Positions 8,290 to 15,936 of a stretch of 64,000 nt of DNA are shown one piece after another. The first letter of the stretch is position 1; every line of letters starts with the position of its first letter. This stretch comes from Curvibacter sp. CHRR-16 (GTDB lineage: Bacteria; Pseudomonadota; Gammaproteobacteria; Burkholderiales; Burkholderiaceae_C). Below the pieces are notes generated by a model. That model did no database searches and was not told the origin of the DNA. It saw nothing but the letters and a program-made list of their open reading frames with translations. A program made the position numbers and the translations under genes. Location of the stretch: assembly GCF_018474005.1 (NCBI RefSeq), contig NZ_JAHCSH010000004.1, positions 248,001 to 312,000 on the forward strand, written 5' to 3'.

Positions 8290-8299
8290 CCAAATTTGG
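8290..8299. promoter_or_regulatory. Palindrome upstream of the toxin-antitoxin pair
   Basis: CCAAATTTGG is a perfect 10-bp palindrome 36 bases before the antitoxin ATG. Phd/YefM antitoxins usually bind palindromes in their own promoter, so this is a candidate autoregulatory operator. No clear -35/-10 pair was found around it. Confidence 0.3.
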
Positions 8300-8335
8300 C
8301 ACTAAATTCAGACCGATCAACATTCAGGGGGGCTT

Positions 8336-8614
8336 ATGCCGTCTGCGGCCAATATCAAATCCATCTCTTACTTGAAAAGCCATGCGGCCCAGATTTCCGA
8401 AGACTTGGAAATGAATGGCACGCCTTTCTTCATTACCCAAAATGGCGAAGCCAGCATGGTGATTGAAAGCGTCAAGTCCTTCCAGGAAAAAGAAGCACTC
8501 ATCGCGGCCCTCAAAATCATCGCTCTGGGGGAAAAAGACCGCTTGCAAGGCCAAGGCATATCGGTTGCCGATTCACGGGCGCAACTGGCAGCAGCGCGCC
8601 AACGCCGCAAGTAA
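8336..8614 (+). CDS. Phd/YefM-like antitoxin
   Basis: A 92-residue protein whose N-terminal fold (SISYLKSHAAQISEDL, then PFFITQNGEASMVIES) is the pattern of Phd/YefM antitoxins: a short strand, a helix, and the beta-strand pair ending in the conserved G-x-x-x-x-V region. The C-terminal 40 residues are charged and likely to wrap round the toxin when bound. A G-rich Shine-Dalgarno precedes the ATG. The stop codon overlaps the toxin start by one base (TAATG), giving tight translational coupling. Family known; the exact toxin neutralised is inferred from adjacency. Confidence 0.82.
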   Translation: MPSAANIKSISYLKSHAAQISEDLEMNGTPFFITQNGEASMVIESVKSFQEKEALIAALKIIALGEKDRLQGQGISVADSRAQLAAARQRRK

Positions 8615-8934
8615 TGACCGTCATCCTCCTCCCCGCTGCACAAGACGATTTGCTCGCGCTTCAGGAGTACATGCTCGACAAGTGGAGCGAAGCAGAGTGG
8701 CTCACGGCGGAAAACGACATATTCGACAAGCTGGCACTGGTTGACACAGGTCTTTTGACTTGCGCCCCCGTCCAAGAGCTGGCTTCGGTAGGTATCGTGG
8801 AGTACCAACACCTCTTCACGTCACACCACAAGCTGGTCTACCGACGTATCGATGGGAATGTATACGTGTACCTCATTGCTTCGCAGCGGCAAGACTTCCC
8901 AACGCTCTTGATGAGACGTCTTTTGAAAGCTTGA
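8614..8934 (+). CDS. RelE/ParE-superfamily toxin
   Basis: A 106-residue protein typical of RelE/ParE toxins in size and layout. An N-terminal helix pair starts with the strand MTVILLPAAQDDLLALQEYM. A central segment GIVEYQHLFTSHHKLVYR and a C-terminal strand VYVYLIASQRQDFPTLL correspond to the R-Y-x-V-x-Y-R...v-x-V-l-x-i-x-x-x-R-q core. The C-terminal arginine and the HHKLVYR motif are where catalytic or gyrase-binding residues sit in the family. Whether it cuts ribosome-bound mRNA (RelE) or poisons gyrase (ParE) cannot be told. It shares an overlapping stop/start with the antitoxin. The 130 bases that follow hold nothing I can identify. Confidence 0.82.
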   Translation: MTVILLPAAQDDLLALQEYMLDKWSEAEWLTAENDIFDKLALVDTGLLTCAPVQELASVGIVEYQHLFTSHHKLVYRRIDGNVYVYLIASQRQDFPTLLMRRLLKA

Positions 8935-9064
8935 GACCCAATTGGCGGTGAGCTCACAATCTTTACCAGCGCAGGCATTGCCAAGCGCACCAAACCGCAG
9001 AAAATGAAACCCGCTCCCTGTATCGAAGTCTGCGGTGGTTTGCACGGCGGATATCTCCTTCGGC

Positions 9065-9685
9065 CTATTTGATCAATAAAAGCCGAATCCCCATCCCACC
9101 CAAGAGAACAGAGGCAAACCGATCTATGTAGCGCTTGGCACTCAAATAGGACAACTTTGACCGCTGCGACGACAGCGCATACGCAACAAAGCAGTACCAG
9201 CCAGCCTCCATAGTGAAAACACAGATAGGCAAGATGAGTACGAGTCCCAGCGGAGGATTAGCTGGGATGAATGTACCGAATAGCACCCCGTACTGAATGG
9301 CGGCTTTTGGGTTAGTGAGCATTACCCCAAGCGCCACAGTGAAATGACGATATGGTGTGCGCGGAACAACTGCATCAGCGTCTAGCGCTACCGTCTTGGA
9401 GGCAGCAAGCCAAAGTTTTATGGCGAGATAAACCAAATAGGCCGCACCAGCCAGTTTGATCGCCAAGTACGCTCGTGGGAATTGCTGCAGAACGGCTTGA
9501 AGCCCGAGCAACACGAATATGCAAAGGATAGTTGCCCCAAGCGCCATACCGAATGCAGAAAATACTGCCGCTTTGCGCGACTGACTTACTGCCGTTTGAG
9601 CAACGAGCAAAAAGCTCGGCCCAGGGCTGATAACCCCAACAATCAAGACGGCAAGGATAGTGACCAGCGAGGCAATGGTTTCCAT
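9065..9685 (-). CDS. LysE/RhtB-family amino acid exporter
   Basis: A 206-residue inner-membrane protein with six hydrophobic segments. The N-terminal signature GVISPGPSFLLVAQTAV is the family hallmark (G-x-x-x-P-G-P). The third segment (YLAIKLAGAAYLVYLAIKLW) and the fragment GVMLTNPKAAIQYG are also typical of LysE/RhtB translocators, which export amino acids or their derivatives. Substrate is unknown. An AGGA lies about 8 bases before the ATG at 9685. It lies 12 bases downstream of uvrD on the same strand and so may be read through from it. The leuE-like gene at 33658-34323 is a second member of the family. Confidence 0.88.
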   Translation of the reverse strand: METIASLVTILAVLIVGVISPGPSFLLVAQTAVSQSRKAAVFSAFGMALGATILCIFVLLGLQAVLQQFPRAYLAIKLAGAAYLVYLAIKLWLAASKTVALDADAVVPRTPYRHFTVALGVMLTNPKAAIQYGVLFGTFIPANPPLGLVLILPICVFTMEAGWYCFVAYALSSQRSKLSYLSAKRYIDRFASVLLGGMGIRLLLIK

Positions 9686-9697
9686 GTTGTATTCCTA

Positions 9698-12139
9698 TCA
9701 CTCCACCGGCGTCAACTTCGCCACCGACAGCGCCAGCCACTTGGTGCCGTGGCGGGGGAAGTGCACTTGGGCGCGGGCGTCGTCGCCACTGCCTTCCAGC
9801 GTAACCACCTGGCCTTCGCCAAACTTGGTGTGGAACACCTTTTGGCCTTTGCGCAGGCCGTGGGCGGGGGCCTCTTTGCGGGGCACTTCGACCTGCCGTT
9901 CGCGTTCGTAGCCACGCTCCTGACCGCCTGCTGCACTGCGCGGGTAGGAGCCCGCCCAGCTGGACTGCCCGTACTGGCCCGATGCGCCTTGCCAGCCCCC
10001 TGAACCGCCACCGCCCCCATAGCCACCCACGTTGGCCATGGGCAGGCCGGCCTTGGGTGTGAGCCAGCGCAGGCATTCTTCGGGCAGTTCGTCAAAGAAG
10101 CGGCTTTTTACGCCATAGCGCGTCTGGCCGTGCAGCATGCGTGTTTGCGAGTGCGTCAGGTACAGGCGCTTGCGGGCGCGGGTGATGGCCACGTACATGA
10201 GGCGGCGCTCTTCCTCCAGCGACTCGCGGTCGGACTGGGAGTTTTCGTGCGGGAACAAGCCCTCCTCCAGCCCGGTGATGAACACGCAGTCAAACTCCAA
10301 CCCCTTGGCGGCGTGCACGGTCATGAGCTGCACGGCGTCTTGCCCGGCAGCGGCCATGTTGTCGCCGGACTCCAGCGCAGCATGGGTCAAGAAGGCTTGC
10401 AAGGGCGAGAGGGTCTCTCCCGTTTCTTCCAGCTCGCTGCCTGCCTCGGCGTTGGCGTTGGCGACGCCAGCGGCAGTAGCGGCTAGCGCGGCAGCAGGCG
10501 TGGTAGGCTTGGGTGCGGGGCGCTCGGTGCCGGGCGCGTCGCGGCCAAAGCCTTCGAGCATGACAAAGCTTTCGGCGGCGTTGACCAATTCCTGCAAGTT
10601 TTCGATGCGGTCTTGGCCTTCTTTTTCGGTGCGGTAGTGTTCTACCAAACCGCTGTGCTCCAGCATCAGCAGCACGATTTCCTTGAGCGTTTGGCCCGCG
10701 GTGCGCTCGCGCAGCACGTCCATCTTGGCCACAAAGCCCGCCACCACGGCACCAGCGCGGCCTGTGAGGGTGCTCACCGCGTCGTGCAGCGAGCAGCCGC
10801 TGGCGCGGGCCAGATCTTGCAGCTGCTCGATGCTGCGCGCCCCAATGCCGCGGGCCGGAAAGTTCACCACGCGCAAAAAGCTGGTGTCGTCGTGCGGGTT
10901 CTCCAACAGGCGCAGGTAGGCCAGCGCGCTCTTGATTTCGGCCCGCTCAAAAAAGCGCAGCCCGCCGTACACGCGGTAGGGCAGCGCGGCGTTGAACAGC
11001 GCGGTTTCCAGCACTCGGCTCTGCGCGTTGGAGCGGTACAAAATGGCCACCTCGTGCAGGGGCACGTCGTCGCGGCGCAGTTGCTTGACTTCATCGACCA
11101 GCCACTGCGCTTCGGCCAAGTCGGTAGGCGCTTGGTACACCCGCACCGGCTCGCCTGCACCTTGGGTGGTGCGCAGGTTTTTGCCCAAGCGCTTGCTGTT
11201 GTGGCTAATGAGCGCGTTGGCGCTGTCCAGAATATTGCTGTAGCTGCGGTAGTTCTGCTCCAGCTTGATCTGGTGCTGCACGCCGAACTCGCGCACGAAG
11301 TCGCTCATATTGCCCACGCGGGCGCCGCGAAAGGCGTAAATGCTCTGGTCGTCGTCGCCCACGGCCAGTACCGCGCCACCTTCGTAGGGAATGCCGGGGC
11401 CACCCAAGCCGCACAGCATCTTGAGCCAAGCGTATTGCAGCTTGTTGGTGTCCTGAAACTCGTCAATGAGGATGTGCCGAAAGCGCCGCTGGTAGTGCTG
11501 GCGTATCTCGGGGTGGTCGCGCAGCAGCTCGTAGGAGCGCAGCATCAGCTCGCCAAAGTCCACCACGCCTTCGCGCTGGCATTGCTCTTCGTAGAGCTGG
11601 TAAATCTCGACTTTCTTGCGCGTGTCGGGGTCGCGCACGGGCACGTCTTTGGGGCGCATGCCTTCTTCTTTGCAGTTGGCAATGAAGTAGCTCAGTTCCT
11701 TGGGTGGAAAGTGTTCGTCGTCTATCTGGTACTGCTTGCACAGGCGCTTGATGGCGCTCAAGCTGTCTTGCGTATCCAGAATTTGGAAGGCTTGGGGCAA
11801 ACCCGCCATTTGGTAGTGGGCGCGCAAAAAGCGGTTGCACAGGCCGTGGAAGGTGCCTATCCACATGGCGCGGGCATTGATGGGCAGCATGGCCGACAAA
11901 CGGGTGAGCATTTCCTTGGCGGCCTTGTTGGTAAAGGTCACGGCCAATATGCCGCCCGGTGATACCAGCCCCTGCTGCAACAGCCATGCAATGCGGGTGG
12001 TCAGCACCCGCGTTTTGCCAGAACCCGCGCCCGCCAAAATAAGCGCATGCTCAGCAGGCAAAGTGACTGCGGCCAATTGCTCGGCATTGAGGTTTTGCAA
12101 TAAAGGCGGCAGTGGAGAGGCTGAATGGTTGTGGTGCAT
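9698..12139 (-). CDS. uvrD: ATP-dependent DNA helicase UvrD/PcrA
   Basis: A superfamily 1A helicase of about 813 residues that unwinds DNA in nucleotide excision repair and mismatch repair. Visible motifs in order are Walker A AGAGSGKT (36-43), the Walker B/Q-loop region VGDDDQSIYAFRGA, LEQNYRS, TVHAAKGLEFDCVF and VAITRARKRLYL. Between the 2B region and motif V there is an Ala/Pro-rich insert (APKPTTPAAALAATAAGVAN). Before the C-terminal Tudor-like domain (GQKVFHTKFGEGQVV) there is a Gly/Ser/Tyr-rich linker. The frame continues upstream to 12217, but the ATG at 12139 starts the conserved N-terminus and avoids overlap with the divergent yitT-like gene. It is longer than the 720-residue E. coli enzyme because of the two low-complexity insertions. 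Confidence 0.93.
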   Translation of the reverse strand: MHHNHSASPLPPLLQNLNAEQLAAVTLPAEHALILAGAGSGKTRVLTTRIAWLLQQGLVSPGGILAVTFTNKAAKEMLTRLSAMLPINARAMWIGTFHGLCNRFLRAHYQMAGLPQAFQILDTQDSLSAIKRLCKQYQIDDEHFPPKELSYFIANCKEEGMRPKDVPVRDPDTRKKVEIYQLYEEQCQREGVVDFGELMLRSYELLRDHPEIRQHYQRRFRHILIDEFQDTNKLQYAWLKMLCGLGGPGIPYEGGAVLAVGDDDQSIYAFRGARVGNMSDFVREFGVQHQIKLEQNYRSYSNILDSANALISHNSKRLGKNLRTTQGAGEPVRVYQAPTDLAEAQWLVDEVKQLRRDDVPLHEVAILYRSNAQSRVLETALFNAALPYRVYGGLRFFERAEIKSALAYLRLLENPHDDTSFLRVVNFPARGIGARSIEQLQDLARASGCSLHDAVSTLTGRAGAVVAGFVAKMDVLRERTAGQTLKEIVLLMLEHSGLVEHYRTEKEGQDRIENLQELVNAAESFVMLEGFGRDAPGTERPAPKPTTPAAALAATAAGVANANAEAGSELEETGETLSPLQAFLTHAALESGDNMAAAGQDAVQLMTVHAAKGLEFDCVFITGLEEGLFPHENSQSDRESLEEERRLMYVAITRARKRLYLTHSQTRMLHGQTRYGVKSRFFDELPEECLRWLTPKAGLPMANVGGYGGGGGSGGWQGASGQYGQSSWAGSYPRSAAGGQERGYERERQVEVPRKEAPAHGLRKGQKVFHTKFGEGQVVTLEGSGDDARAQVHFPRHGTKWLALSVAKLTPVE

Positions 12140-12177
12140 CCAAGGATTGTAGAAAGCTTCCTGTAGAGTTCTGGCCC

Positions 12178-12837
12178 ATGACTGACACAAGTACCCCCCC
12201 TGCTCCCTCTGCCGCACCCAGCGCAGCCCCTGCTACACCACCAACCGCTCCGCCCCACTCCACCATTGAGGACGTGCTGGCTCTGTTACTGGGCACCATC
12301 ATTGTGTCCTTTGGGGCCAACTTGCTCAAGCAAGCAGGTGATGTGACAGGCGGCATGGCCGGCTTGGCCTTTGTGCTGCACTACGCCCTGCACTGGCCCT
12401 TTGGCGTGGTGTTCTTCTGCCTGAACCTGCCGTTTTACTACTTGGCGTTCAAACGCATGGGGTGGGCGTTTGTTATCAAAACCTTCAGTGCGATTGTCTT
12501 GTTCTCGGTGTTCACCGAAGTGCACCCGCATTTCTTCAGTATCAACACACTCAACCCCATTTATGCCGCCGTACTGGCCAACTGCATGCTGGGGGTGGGC
12601 TTTTTGATTCTGTTTCGCCACCGCTCCAGCATGGGGGGCTTTAGCATCTTGGCCCTGTACCTGCAGGATCGCTACCACGTGCGCGCCGGCAAGATCATGA
12701 TGGGTTTTGACGTGGCCGTGATCGCCACCTCCTTCTGGGTGGTAGCCATGCCCGTGTGGCTGGCATCCATTGCCGGGGCGGTGATTTTGAACATCATCAT
12801 CGCCATGAACCACCGCGCTGACCGCTACCGCGCCTGA
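12178..12837 (+). CDS. YitT-family membrane protein
   Basis: A 219-residue inner-membrane protein of the YitT/DUF161 family, widespread and of unknown function. After a Pro/Ala-rich cytoplasmic tail it has five hydrophobic segments. Conserved patches include GANLLKQAGDVTGGMAGLAF, LNLPFYYLAFKRMG, and SSMGGFSILALYLQDR near the C-terminus. The ATG at 12178 is preferred to the in-frame one at 12112, because the longer version would run into the divergent uvrD start and adds an unlikely cysteine-rich tail. The 38-base gap to uvrD must hold both divergent control regions, or the promoters lie inside the genes. Confidence 0.83.
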   Translation: MTDTSTPPAPSAAPSAAPATPPTAPPHSTIEDVLALLLGTIIVSFGANLLKQAGDVTGGMAGLAFVLHYALHWPFGVVFFCLNLPFYYLAFKRMGWAFVIKTFSAIVLFSVFTEVHPHFFSINTLNPIYAAVLANCMLGVGFLILFRHRSSMGGFSILALYLQDRYHVRAGKIMMGFDVAVIATSFWVVAMPVWLASIAGAVILNIIIAMNHRADRYRA

Positions 12838-12841
12838 TAGT

Positions 12842-12860
12842 GCCCCTGCAACGCAGGGGC
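12842..12860. terminator. Hairpin between convergent genes
   Basis: GCCCCTGC (12842-12849) and GCAGGGGC (12853-12860) form a perfect 8-bp GC-rich stem with an AAC loop, just after the yitT-like stop and before the convergent pectate lyase stop. There is no T tract on either strand. It is therefore a possible rho-assisted terminator or 3'-end stabiliser, not a classical intrinsic terminator. Confidence 0.55.
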
Positions 12861-12867
12861 AACGGAT

Positions 12868-14040
12868 TTAGGAGCAAGACAAGGTTGCCAAGTTCTTGCC
12901 CGCCCCCACCACCGATGGCAAGCCCGACTTCACGCATGCCGGCGTATTGGGCGTGTAGGTGTAGGCAATGGTCTTGGGAAAGGTCGCCGTGGTGGCCCAG
13001 TCCGTGGCGTTTTTCAGGCAATCCCCACTGCAGCTACCCCATGTAATGCTGTAAGTGCTGAACTGCGAAGCACTGGTGATGTTGTTGTTGCGCAGTTCCC
13101 AGTAGCCCACGGTGTCACTGTCGCGGGATGTGATGGGGTTGACCGAGTTCTCAAAATAATTGGACTCAACCAAAGCGTAGCCGCCCAAACGCACATTGAT
13201 GCCCGACACGTTGAGCTGGCTGTACAAGTTGTTGTAGAGGTGCGTGTAGCCTCCGCGCTGCAAAGGGGTGCGCGAGCCCACGTTCTTGTAGTAGTTGTGG
13301 TGGAAGGTGACGTAGCGGTCGGTGATGTCGGTTTCGCTAGAACCCATCAACCCCACTTTGTGGTGGTCGTGGATGTAGTTGTACGAGTAGGTGATGTGGT
13401 GTGCACCTGCTTTGTTGTCCACCAAGCCGTCAAACTCCAAATCGCCCGCGCCTGAGCACTCGGTCATGGAGCTGAACAGGGTGTTGTGGTCTATCCAGAT
13501 ATAGGCTGGGTATTTACTCGACTGGCCTTCTATGCCAATGGCATCAATAGAACCAGGCAACAAACCAATGGTCATGTTGCGGATGATGATGTTTTCTGAA
13601 GCCTGCTTGATTGCCAAGCCGAAATTGGCCGCCGATCCGTTGCTACCTTGGATAGTGATGTGGCTTTTGTTTTTGATTTCCACAATATCGCCAGCGGGTA
13701 GCTGCCACTGGGTGCAAGGGTCAGGAATGGTAGAGAAATCAAAAGTCCCGTTGTAAATGATGACCAAACCGCCAGTGCCGCTGTAGTTGTTGATGGCGGT
13801 TTGCATGGCTGCAGCGGTGCTAACCGTGACAGTAGTAGCAGGGGAATTGCCACCGCCAGTGACACCACCAGAGCGCACATCAGCATAGCCACCCGAATCA
13901 CCTGTTACTTGGGTGCTGGGCTCAGAAGAGCCTGAACCGGAGCCAGATCCAGAGCCACCGGAACCCCCGCCCCCACCGCCGCAGGCGATAAGGGCTAGGG
14001 TTAACACTGTGTGTGCAACAGTTTTCGCAAACTTGGACAT
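12868..14040 (-). CDS. Pectate lyase, polysaccharide lyase family 1 (lipoprotein, copy A)
   Basis: A 390-residue secreted lyase that cuts polygalacturonan by beta-elimination using calcium. The N-terminal signal ends in a lipobox (LALIACGG) and is followed by a Gly/Ser-rich linker, so the enzyme is probably tethered to the outer membrane. The right-handed beta-helix of PL1 shows IWIDHNTLFSS, then GAHHITYSYNYIHDHHKVGLMG and FHHNYYKNVGSRTPLQRGG; the last holds the R-x-P-x-x-R catalytic-arginine motif. It is a close paralogue of the next gene, with near-identical C-terminal halves ending CVKSGLP..VVGAGKNLATLSCS. An AAGGTG sits 8 bases before the ATG. Pectate lyase versus pectin lyase specificity is inferred from the motifs. 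Confidence 0.92.
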   Translation of the reverse strand: MSKFAKTVAHTVLTLALIACGGGGGGSGGSGSGSGSGSSEPSTQVTGDSGGYADVRSGGVTGGGNSPATTVTVSTAAAMQTAINNYSGTGGLVIIYNGTFDFSTIPDPCTQWQLPAGDIVEIKNKSHITIQGSNGSAANFGLAIKQASENIIIRNMTIGLLPGSIDAIGIEGQSSKYPAYIWIDHNTLFSSMTECSGAGDLEFDGLVDNKAGAHHITYSYNYIHDHHKVGLMGSSETDITDRYVTFHHNYYKNVGSRTPLQRGGYTHLYNNLYSQLNVSGINVRLGGYALVESNYFENSVNPITSRDSDTVGYWELRNNNITSASQFSTYSITWGSCSGDCLKNATDWATTATFPKTIAYTYTPNTPACVKSGLPSVVGAGKNLATLSCS

Positions 14041-14059
14041 AGCAGTTCACCTTCTATCG

Positions 14060-14075
14060 TATTTGTTAACAAATA
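14060..14075. promoter_or_regulatory. Perfect 16-bp palindrome upstream of pectate lyase A
   Basis: TATTTGTTAACAAATA is a perfect inverted repeat 19 bases before the lyase A ATG (14040). Its core TTTG-TTAA-CAAA recurs in imperfect form upstream of lyase B. The 127-base gap also contains GAAACC-CAT-GGTTTC (14091-14105), a second inverted repeat. Position and symmetry suggest an operator for a dimeric regulator; which one is unknown. Confidence 0.5.
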
Positions 14076-14137
14076 TGCTGCATTTGCGAAGAAACCCATG
14101 GTTTCCTCGCGCAATGCCGATAGAGGGCAAATGCGAT

Positions 14138-14155
14138 GCCAGCTTGCTAGCTGGC
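14138..14155. terminator. Hairpin downstream of pectate lyase B
   Basis: GCCAGC (14138-14143) and GCTGGC (14150-14155) pair across a TTGCTA loop, 13 bases after the stop of lyase B. No T tract follows on the minus strand, so termination would be weak or rho-dependent. It may separate the two lyase transcripts. Confidence 0.35.
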
Positions 14156-14168
14156 TAAATCACGGTGT

Positions 14169-15356
14169 TCAAGAACAAGACAAGGTGGCCAAGTTTTTGC
14201 CTGCACCCACCACGGCTGGCAAACCCGATTTCACGCACGCAGGCGTATTGGGCGTGTAGCTGTACGGAATGGTCTTGGGGAAGCTGGCAGTCGTCGCCCA
14301 GTCAGACGCGTTCTTCACGCAATCGCCAGTGCAGGTATCCCATGTGATGCCATAGGTGCTGAACTGTGAAGCATTGGTGATGTTGTTGTTGCGCAGCTCC
14401 CAATAACCTTGGTTCGTGCTGTCGCGCGAGGTGATCGGGTTGTACGAGTTCTCGAAGTAGTTGGATTCAATCAAGGCGTAACCACCCTGGCGCACGTTGA
14501 TACCGGACACAGTGAGCTGACTGTACAAATTGTTGTACATATGGGTATAGCCACCACGCTGCAGCGGAATGCGTGAACCAACGTTTTTGTAGTAGTTGTG
14601 GTGGAAGGTCACATAGCGATCGGTAATGTCCGATTCGGTGTACCCCATCAAACCCACTTTGTGGTGGTCGTGGATGTAGTTGTACGAATAGGTGATGTGG
14701 TGTGCGCCTTTTTTGCTGTCAATCAGGCCGTCAAACTCCAAGTCCCCAGCGCCAGAGCACTCGGTCATGGAGCTAAACAGGGTGTTGTGGTCAATCCAAA
14801 TATAGCCAGGTACTTTGCCCGCCTGACCCTCGATGCCCAAGGCATCGATCTTGCCGGGCAACAAGCCGATGGTCATGTTGCGAACGATGATGTTTTCTGA
14901 ACCGGACTTGATGGCCAAGCCAAAGTTAGCACCCGAACCATTGGCTCCCAAGATGGTGATGTTGCTTTTGTTTTTGATTTCCACAATATCACCGGCTGGC
15001 AATTTCCACTGGGTGCAGGGATCGGTGATTTTGCTGAAGTCGAACGTGCCAGCGTAGTTAATAAGCAAGCCACCCGTACCACTGTATGCATCGATAGCCG
15101 ATTGCATAGCAGAAGCAGTACTTACCGTTACCGTTGTCAATGGGCTGCTACCAGCTCCCGTCACGCCGTCAGAGCGTACATCGGCGTAGCCACCCGTCGT
15201 AGTGGTGGTGGTGGCCGCAGCCGTTGCCATAACTGAAGCGGTAGTACCGCTGGTTCCTGAGCCATTGCTGGCAACCCCTCCATCCCCTCCTCCACAAGCC
15301 AGCAGCAGCATGGCTGCGCTGGATACAAGGGCTGTTTTTGCTGTGATCCATTTCAT
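14169..15356 (-). CDS. Pectate lyase, polysaccharide lyase family 1 (lipoprotein, copy B)
   Basis: A 395-residue PL1 pectate lyase and tandem paralogue of lyase A. It has a signal peptide ending in LLLACGGG (lipobox), a Ser/Thr/Ala-rich linker, then the same beta-helix landmarks: GYIWIDHNTLFSS, KGAHHITYSYNYIHDHHKVG, and SRIPLQRGGYTHMYNN with the R-x-P-x-x-R arginine motif. The ATG at 15356 is chosen over the upstream in-frame one at 15383 because AGGAG lies 8 bases before it and the signal peptide begins there. The mature domains of A and B are nearly alignable without gaps. Signal and linker regions differ, which indicates duplication followed by divergence of the N-terminus. Confidence 0.92.
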   Translation of the reverse strand: MKWITAKTALVSSAAMLLLACGGGDGGVASNGSGTSGTTASVMATAAATTTTTTGGYADVRSDGVTGAGSSPLTTVTVSTASAMQSAIDAYSGTGGLLINYAGTFDFSKITDPCTQWKLPAGDIVEIKNKSNITILGANGSGANFGLAIKSGSENIIVRNMTIGLLPGKIDALGIEGQAGKVPGYIWIDHNTLFSSMTECSGAGDLEFDGLIDSKKGAHHITYSYNYIHDHHKVGLMGYTESDITDRYVTFHHNYYKNVGSRIPLQRGGYTHMYNNLYSQLTVSGINVRQGGYALIESNYFENSYNPITSRDSTNQGYWELRNNNITNASQFSTYGITWDTCTGDCVKNASDWATTASFPKTIPYSYTPNTPACVKSGLPAVVGAGKNLATLSCS

Positions 15357-15391
15357 TTGCGTGTCTCCTATATGGTTTGGCATCCACAGGA

Positions 15392-15403
15392 TTTGTATGC
15401 AAA
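15392..15403. promoter_or_regulatory. TTTG-N4-CAAA motif upstream of pectate lyase B
   Basis: TTTGTATGCAAA shares the TTTG-N4-CAAA frame of the perfect palindrome before lyase A and lies 35 bases before the lyase B ATG. A second related repeat, TTTG-ATA-CAAA (15412-15422), follows upstream. Common control of both lyases is inferred. An unrelated short inverted repeat (CGTGT-GGC-ACACG, 15426-15438) may end the convergently placed sixA transcript. Confidence 0.4.
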
Positions 15404-15457
15404 CTTAAAGTTTTGATACAAATACCGTGTGGCACACGCATTTTGAGTGACGGATAA

Positions 15458-15919
15458 CTAAAGCAGTTCTGGGGTTTGCACCGTTAGCACTAACGTTGTT
15501 GCTTGGCCATCACGCTCACGGTGGCGCAGCCACCAGATAGAGCCTTTGCGCACACTGCATTCAGCCGCTTGCAGCCCCAGCAGTTGCGACACTACGCGGC
15601 CCAGTGTGGGTTGGTGTCCCACCACCACCACCGTGCCACGGGCATGGGGCCACTGAACCAGCTCTAACAATTCCTCAGCCGTACCCAAGGGCGCCAAAGC
15701 GGGCACTGTCTTGGTTTTGCGATCCAATGCCCGGGCTGTTTGCTGCGCACGGGTGGCCGGACTAACAAGAATACGTGCGCCTTCGGGCAGTTGCCTGTCC
15801 AACCAAGCAGCCATACGGGCTGCTTGCTTCTCTCCTTTGGGAGTGAGGTAACGGACAAAATCATCCCCGACCAGCTCTACATCCACCGCTTCAGCGTGAC
15901 GCCACAAAATCAAGTCCAT
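15458..15919 (-). CDS. sixA: Phosphohistidine phosphatase SixA
   Basis: A 153-residue histidine-phosphatase-superfamily protein. The catalytic RHA motif is at the N-terminus (MDLILWRHAEA) and the second histidine is in VVVGHQPTLGR. Known SixA enzymes remove phosphate from phosphohistidine, for example on ArcB or on the nitrogen-PTS protein NPr in E. coli. The ATG at 15919 gives the canonical SixA N-terminus and has AAGGA 9 bases upstream; an ATG at 15940 overlaps the ppk stop as ATGA. Either way it is coupled to ppk and is the last gene of the olsB-plcP-agt-ppk-sixA operon. That places a phosphohistidine phosphatase next to an enzyme that works through a phosphohistidine. Confidence 0.88.
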   Translation of the reverse strand: MDLILWRHAEAVDVELVGDDFVRYLTPKGEKQAARMAAWLDRQLPEGARILVSPATRAQQTARALDRKTKTVPALAPLGTAEELLELVQWPHARGTVVVVGHQPTLGRVVSQLLGLQAAECSVRKGSIWWLRHRERDGQATTLVLTVQTPELL

Positions 15920-15936
15920 AGCCGTGCGTCCTTTCA

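Noticed and set aside
8935..9064. Possible small gene between the toxin and the LysE exporter
   Set aside because: About 130 bases with no convincing start, ribosome-binding site or similarity that I recognise.
10613..11962. A 449-codon plus-strand frame opposite uvrD
   Set aside because: uvrD shows all helicase motifs on the minus strand. The opposite frame has no family similarity and overlaps it fully.
14091..14105. GAAACC-CAT-GGTTTC as a KdgR operator upstream of pectate lyase A
   Set aside because: The KdgR consensus I know has a shorter spacer between GAAAC and GTTTC. Here the spacing is 5 rather than about 3 bases, and no flanking A/T tracts are present. Kept only as an inverted repeat.
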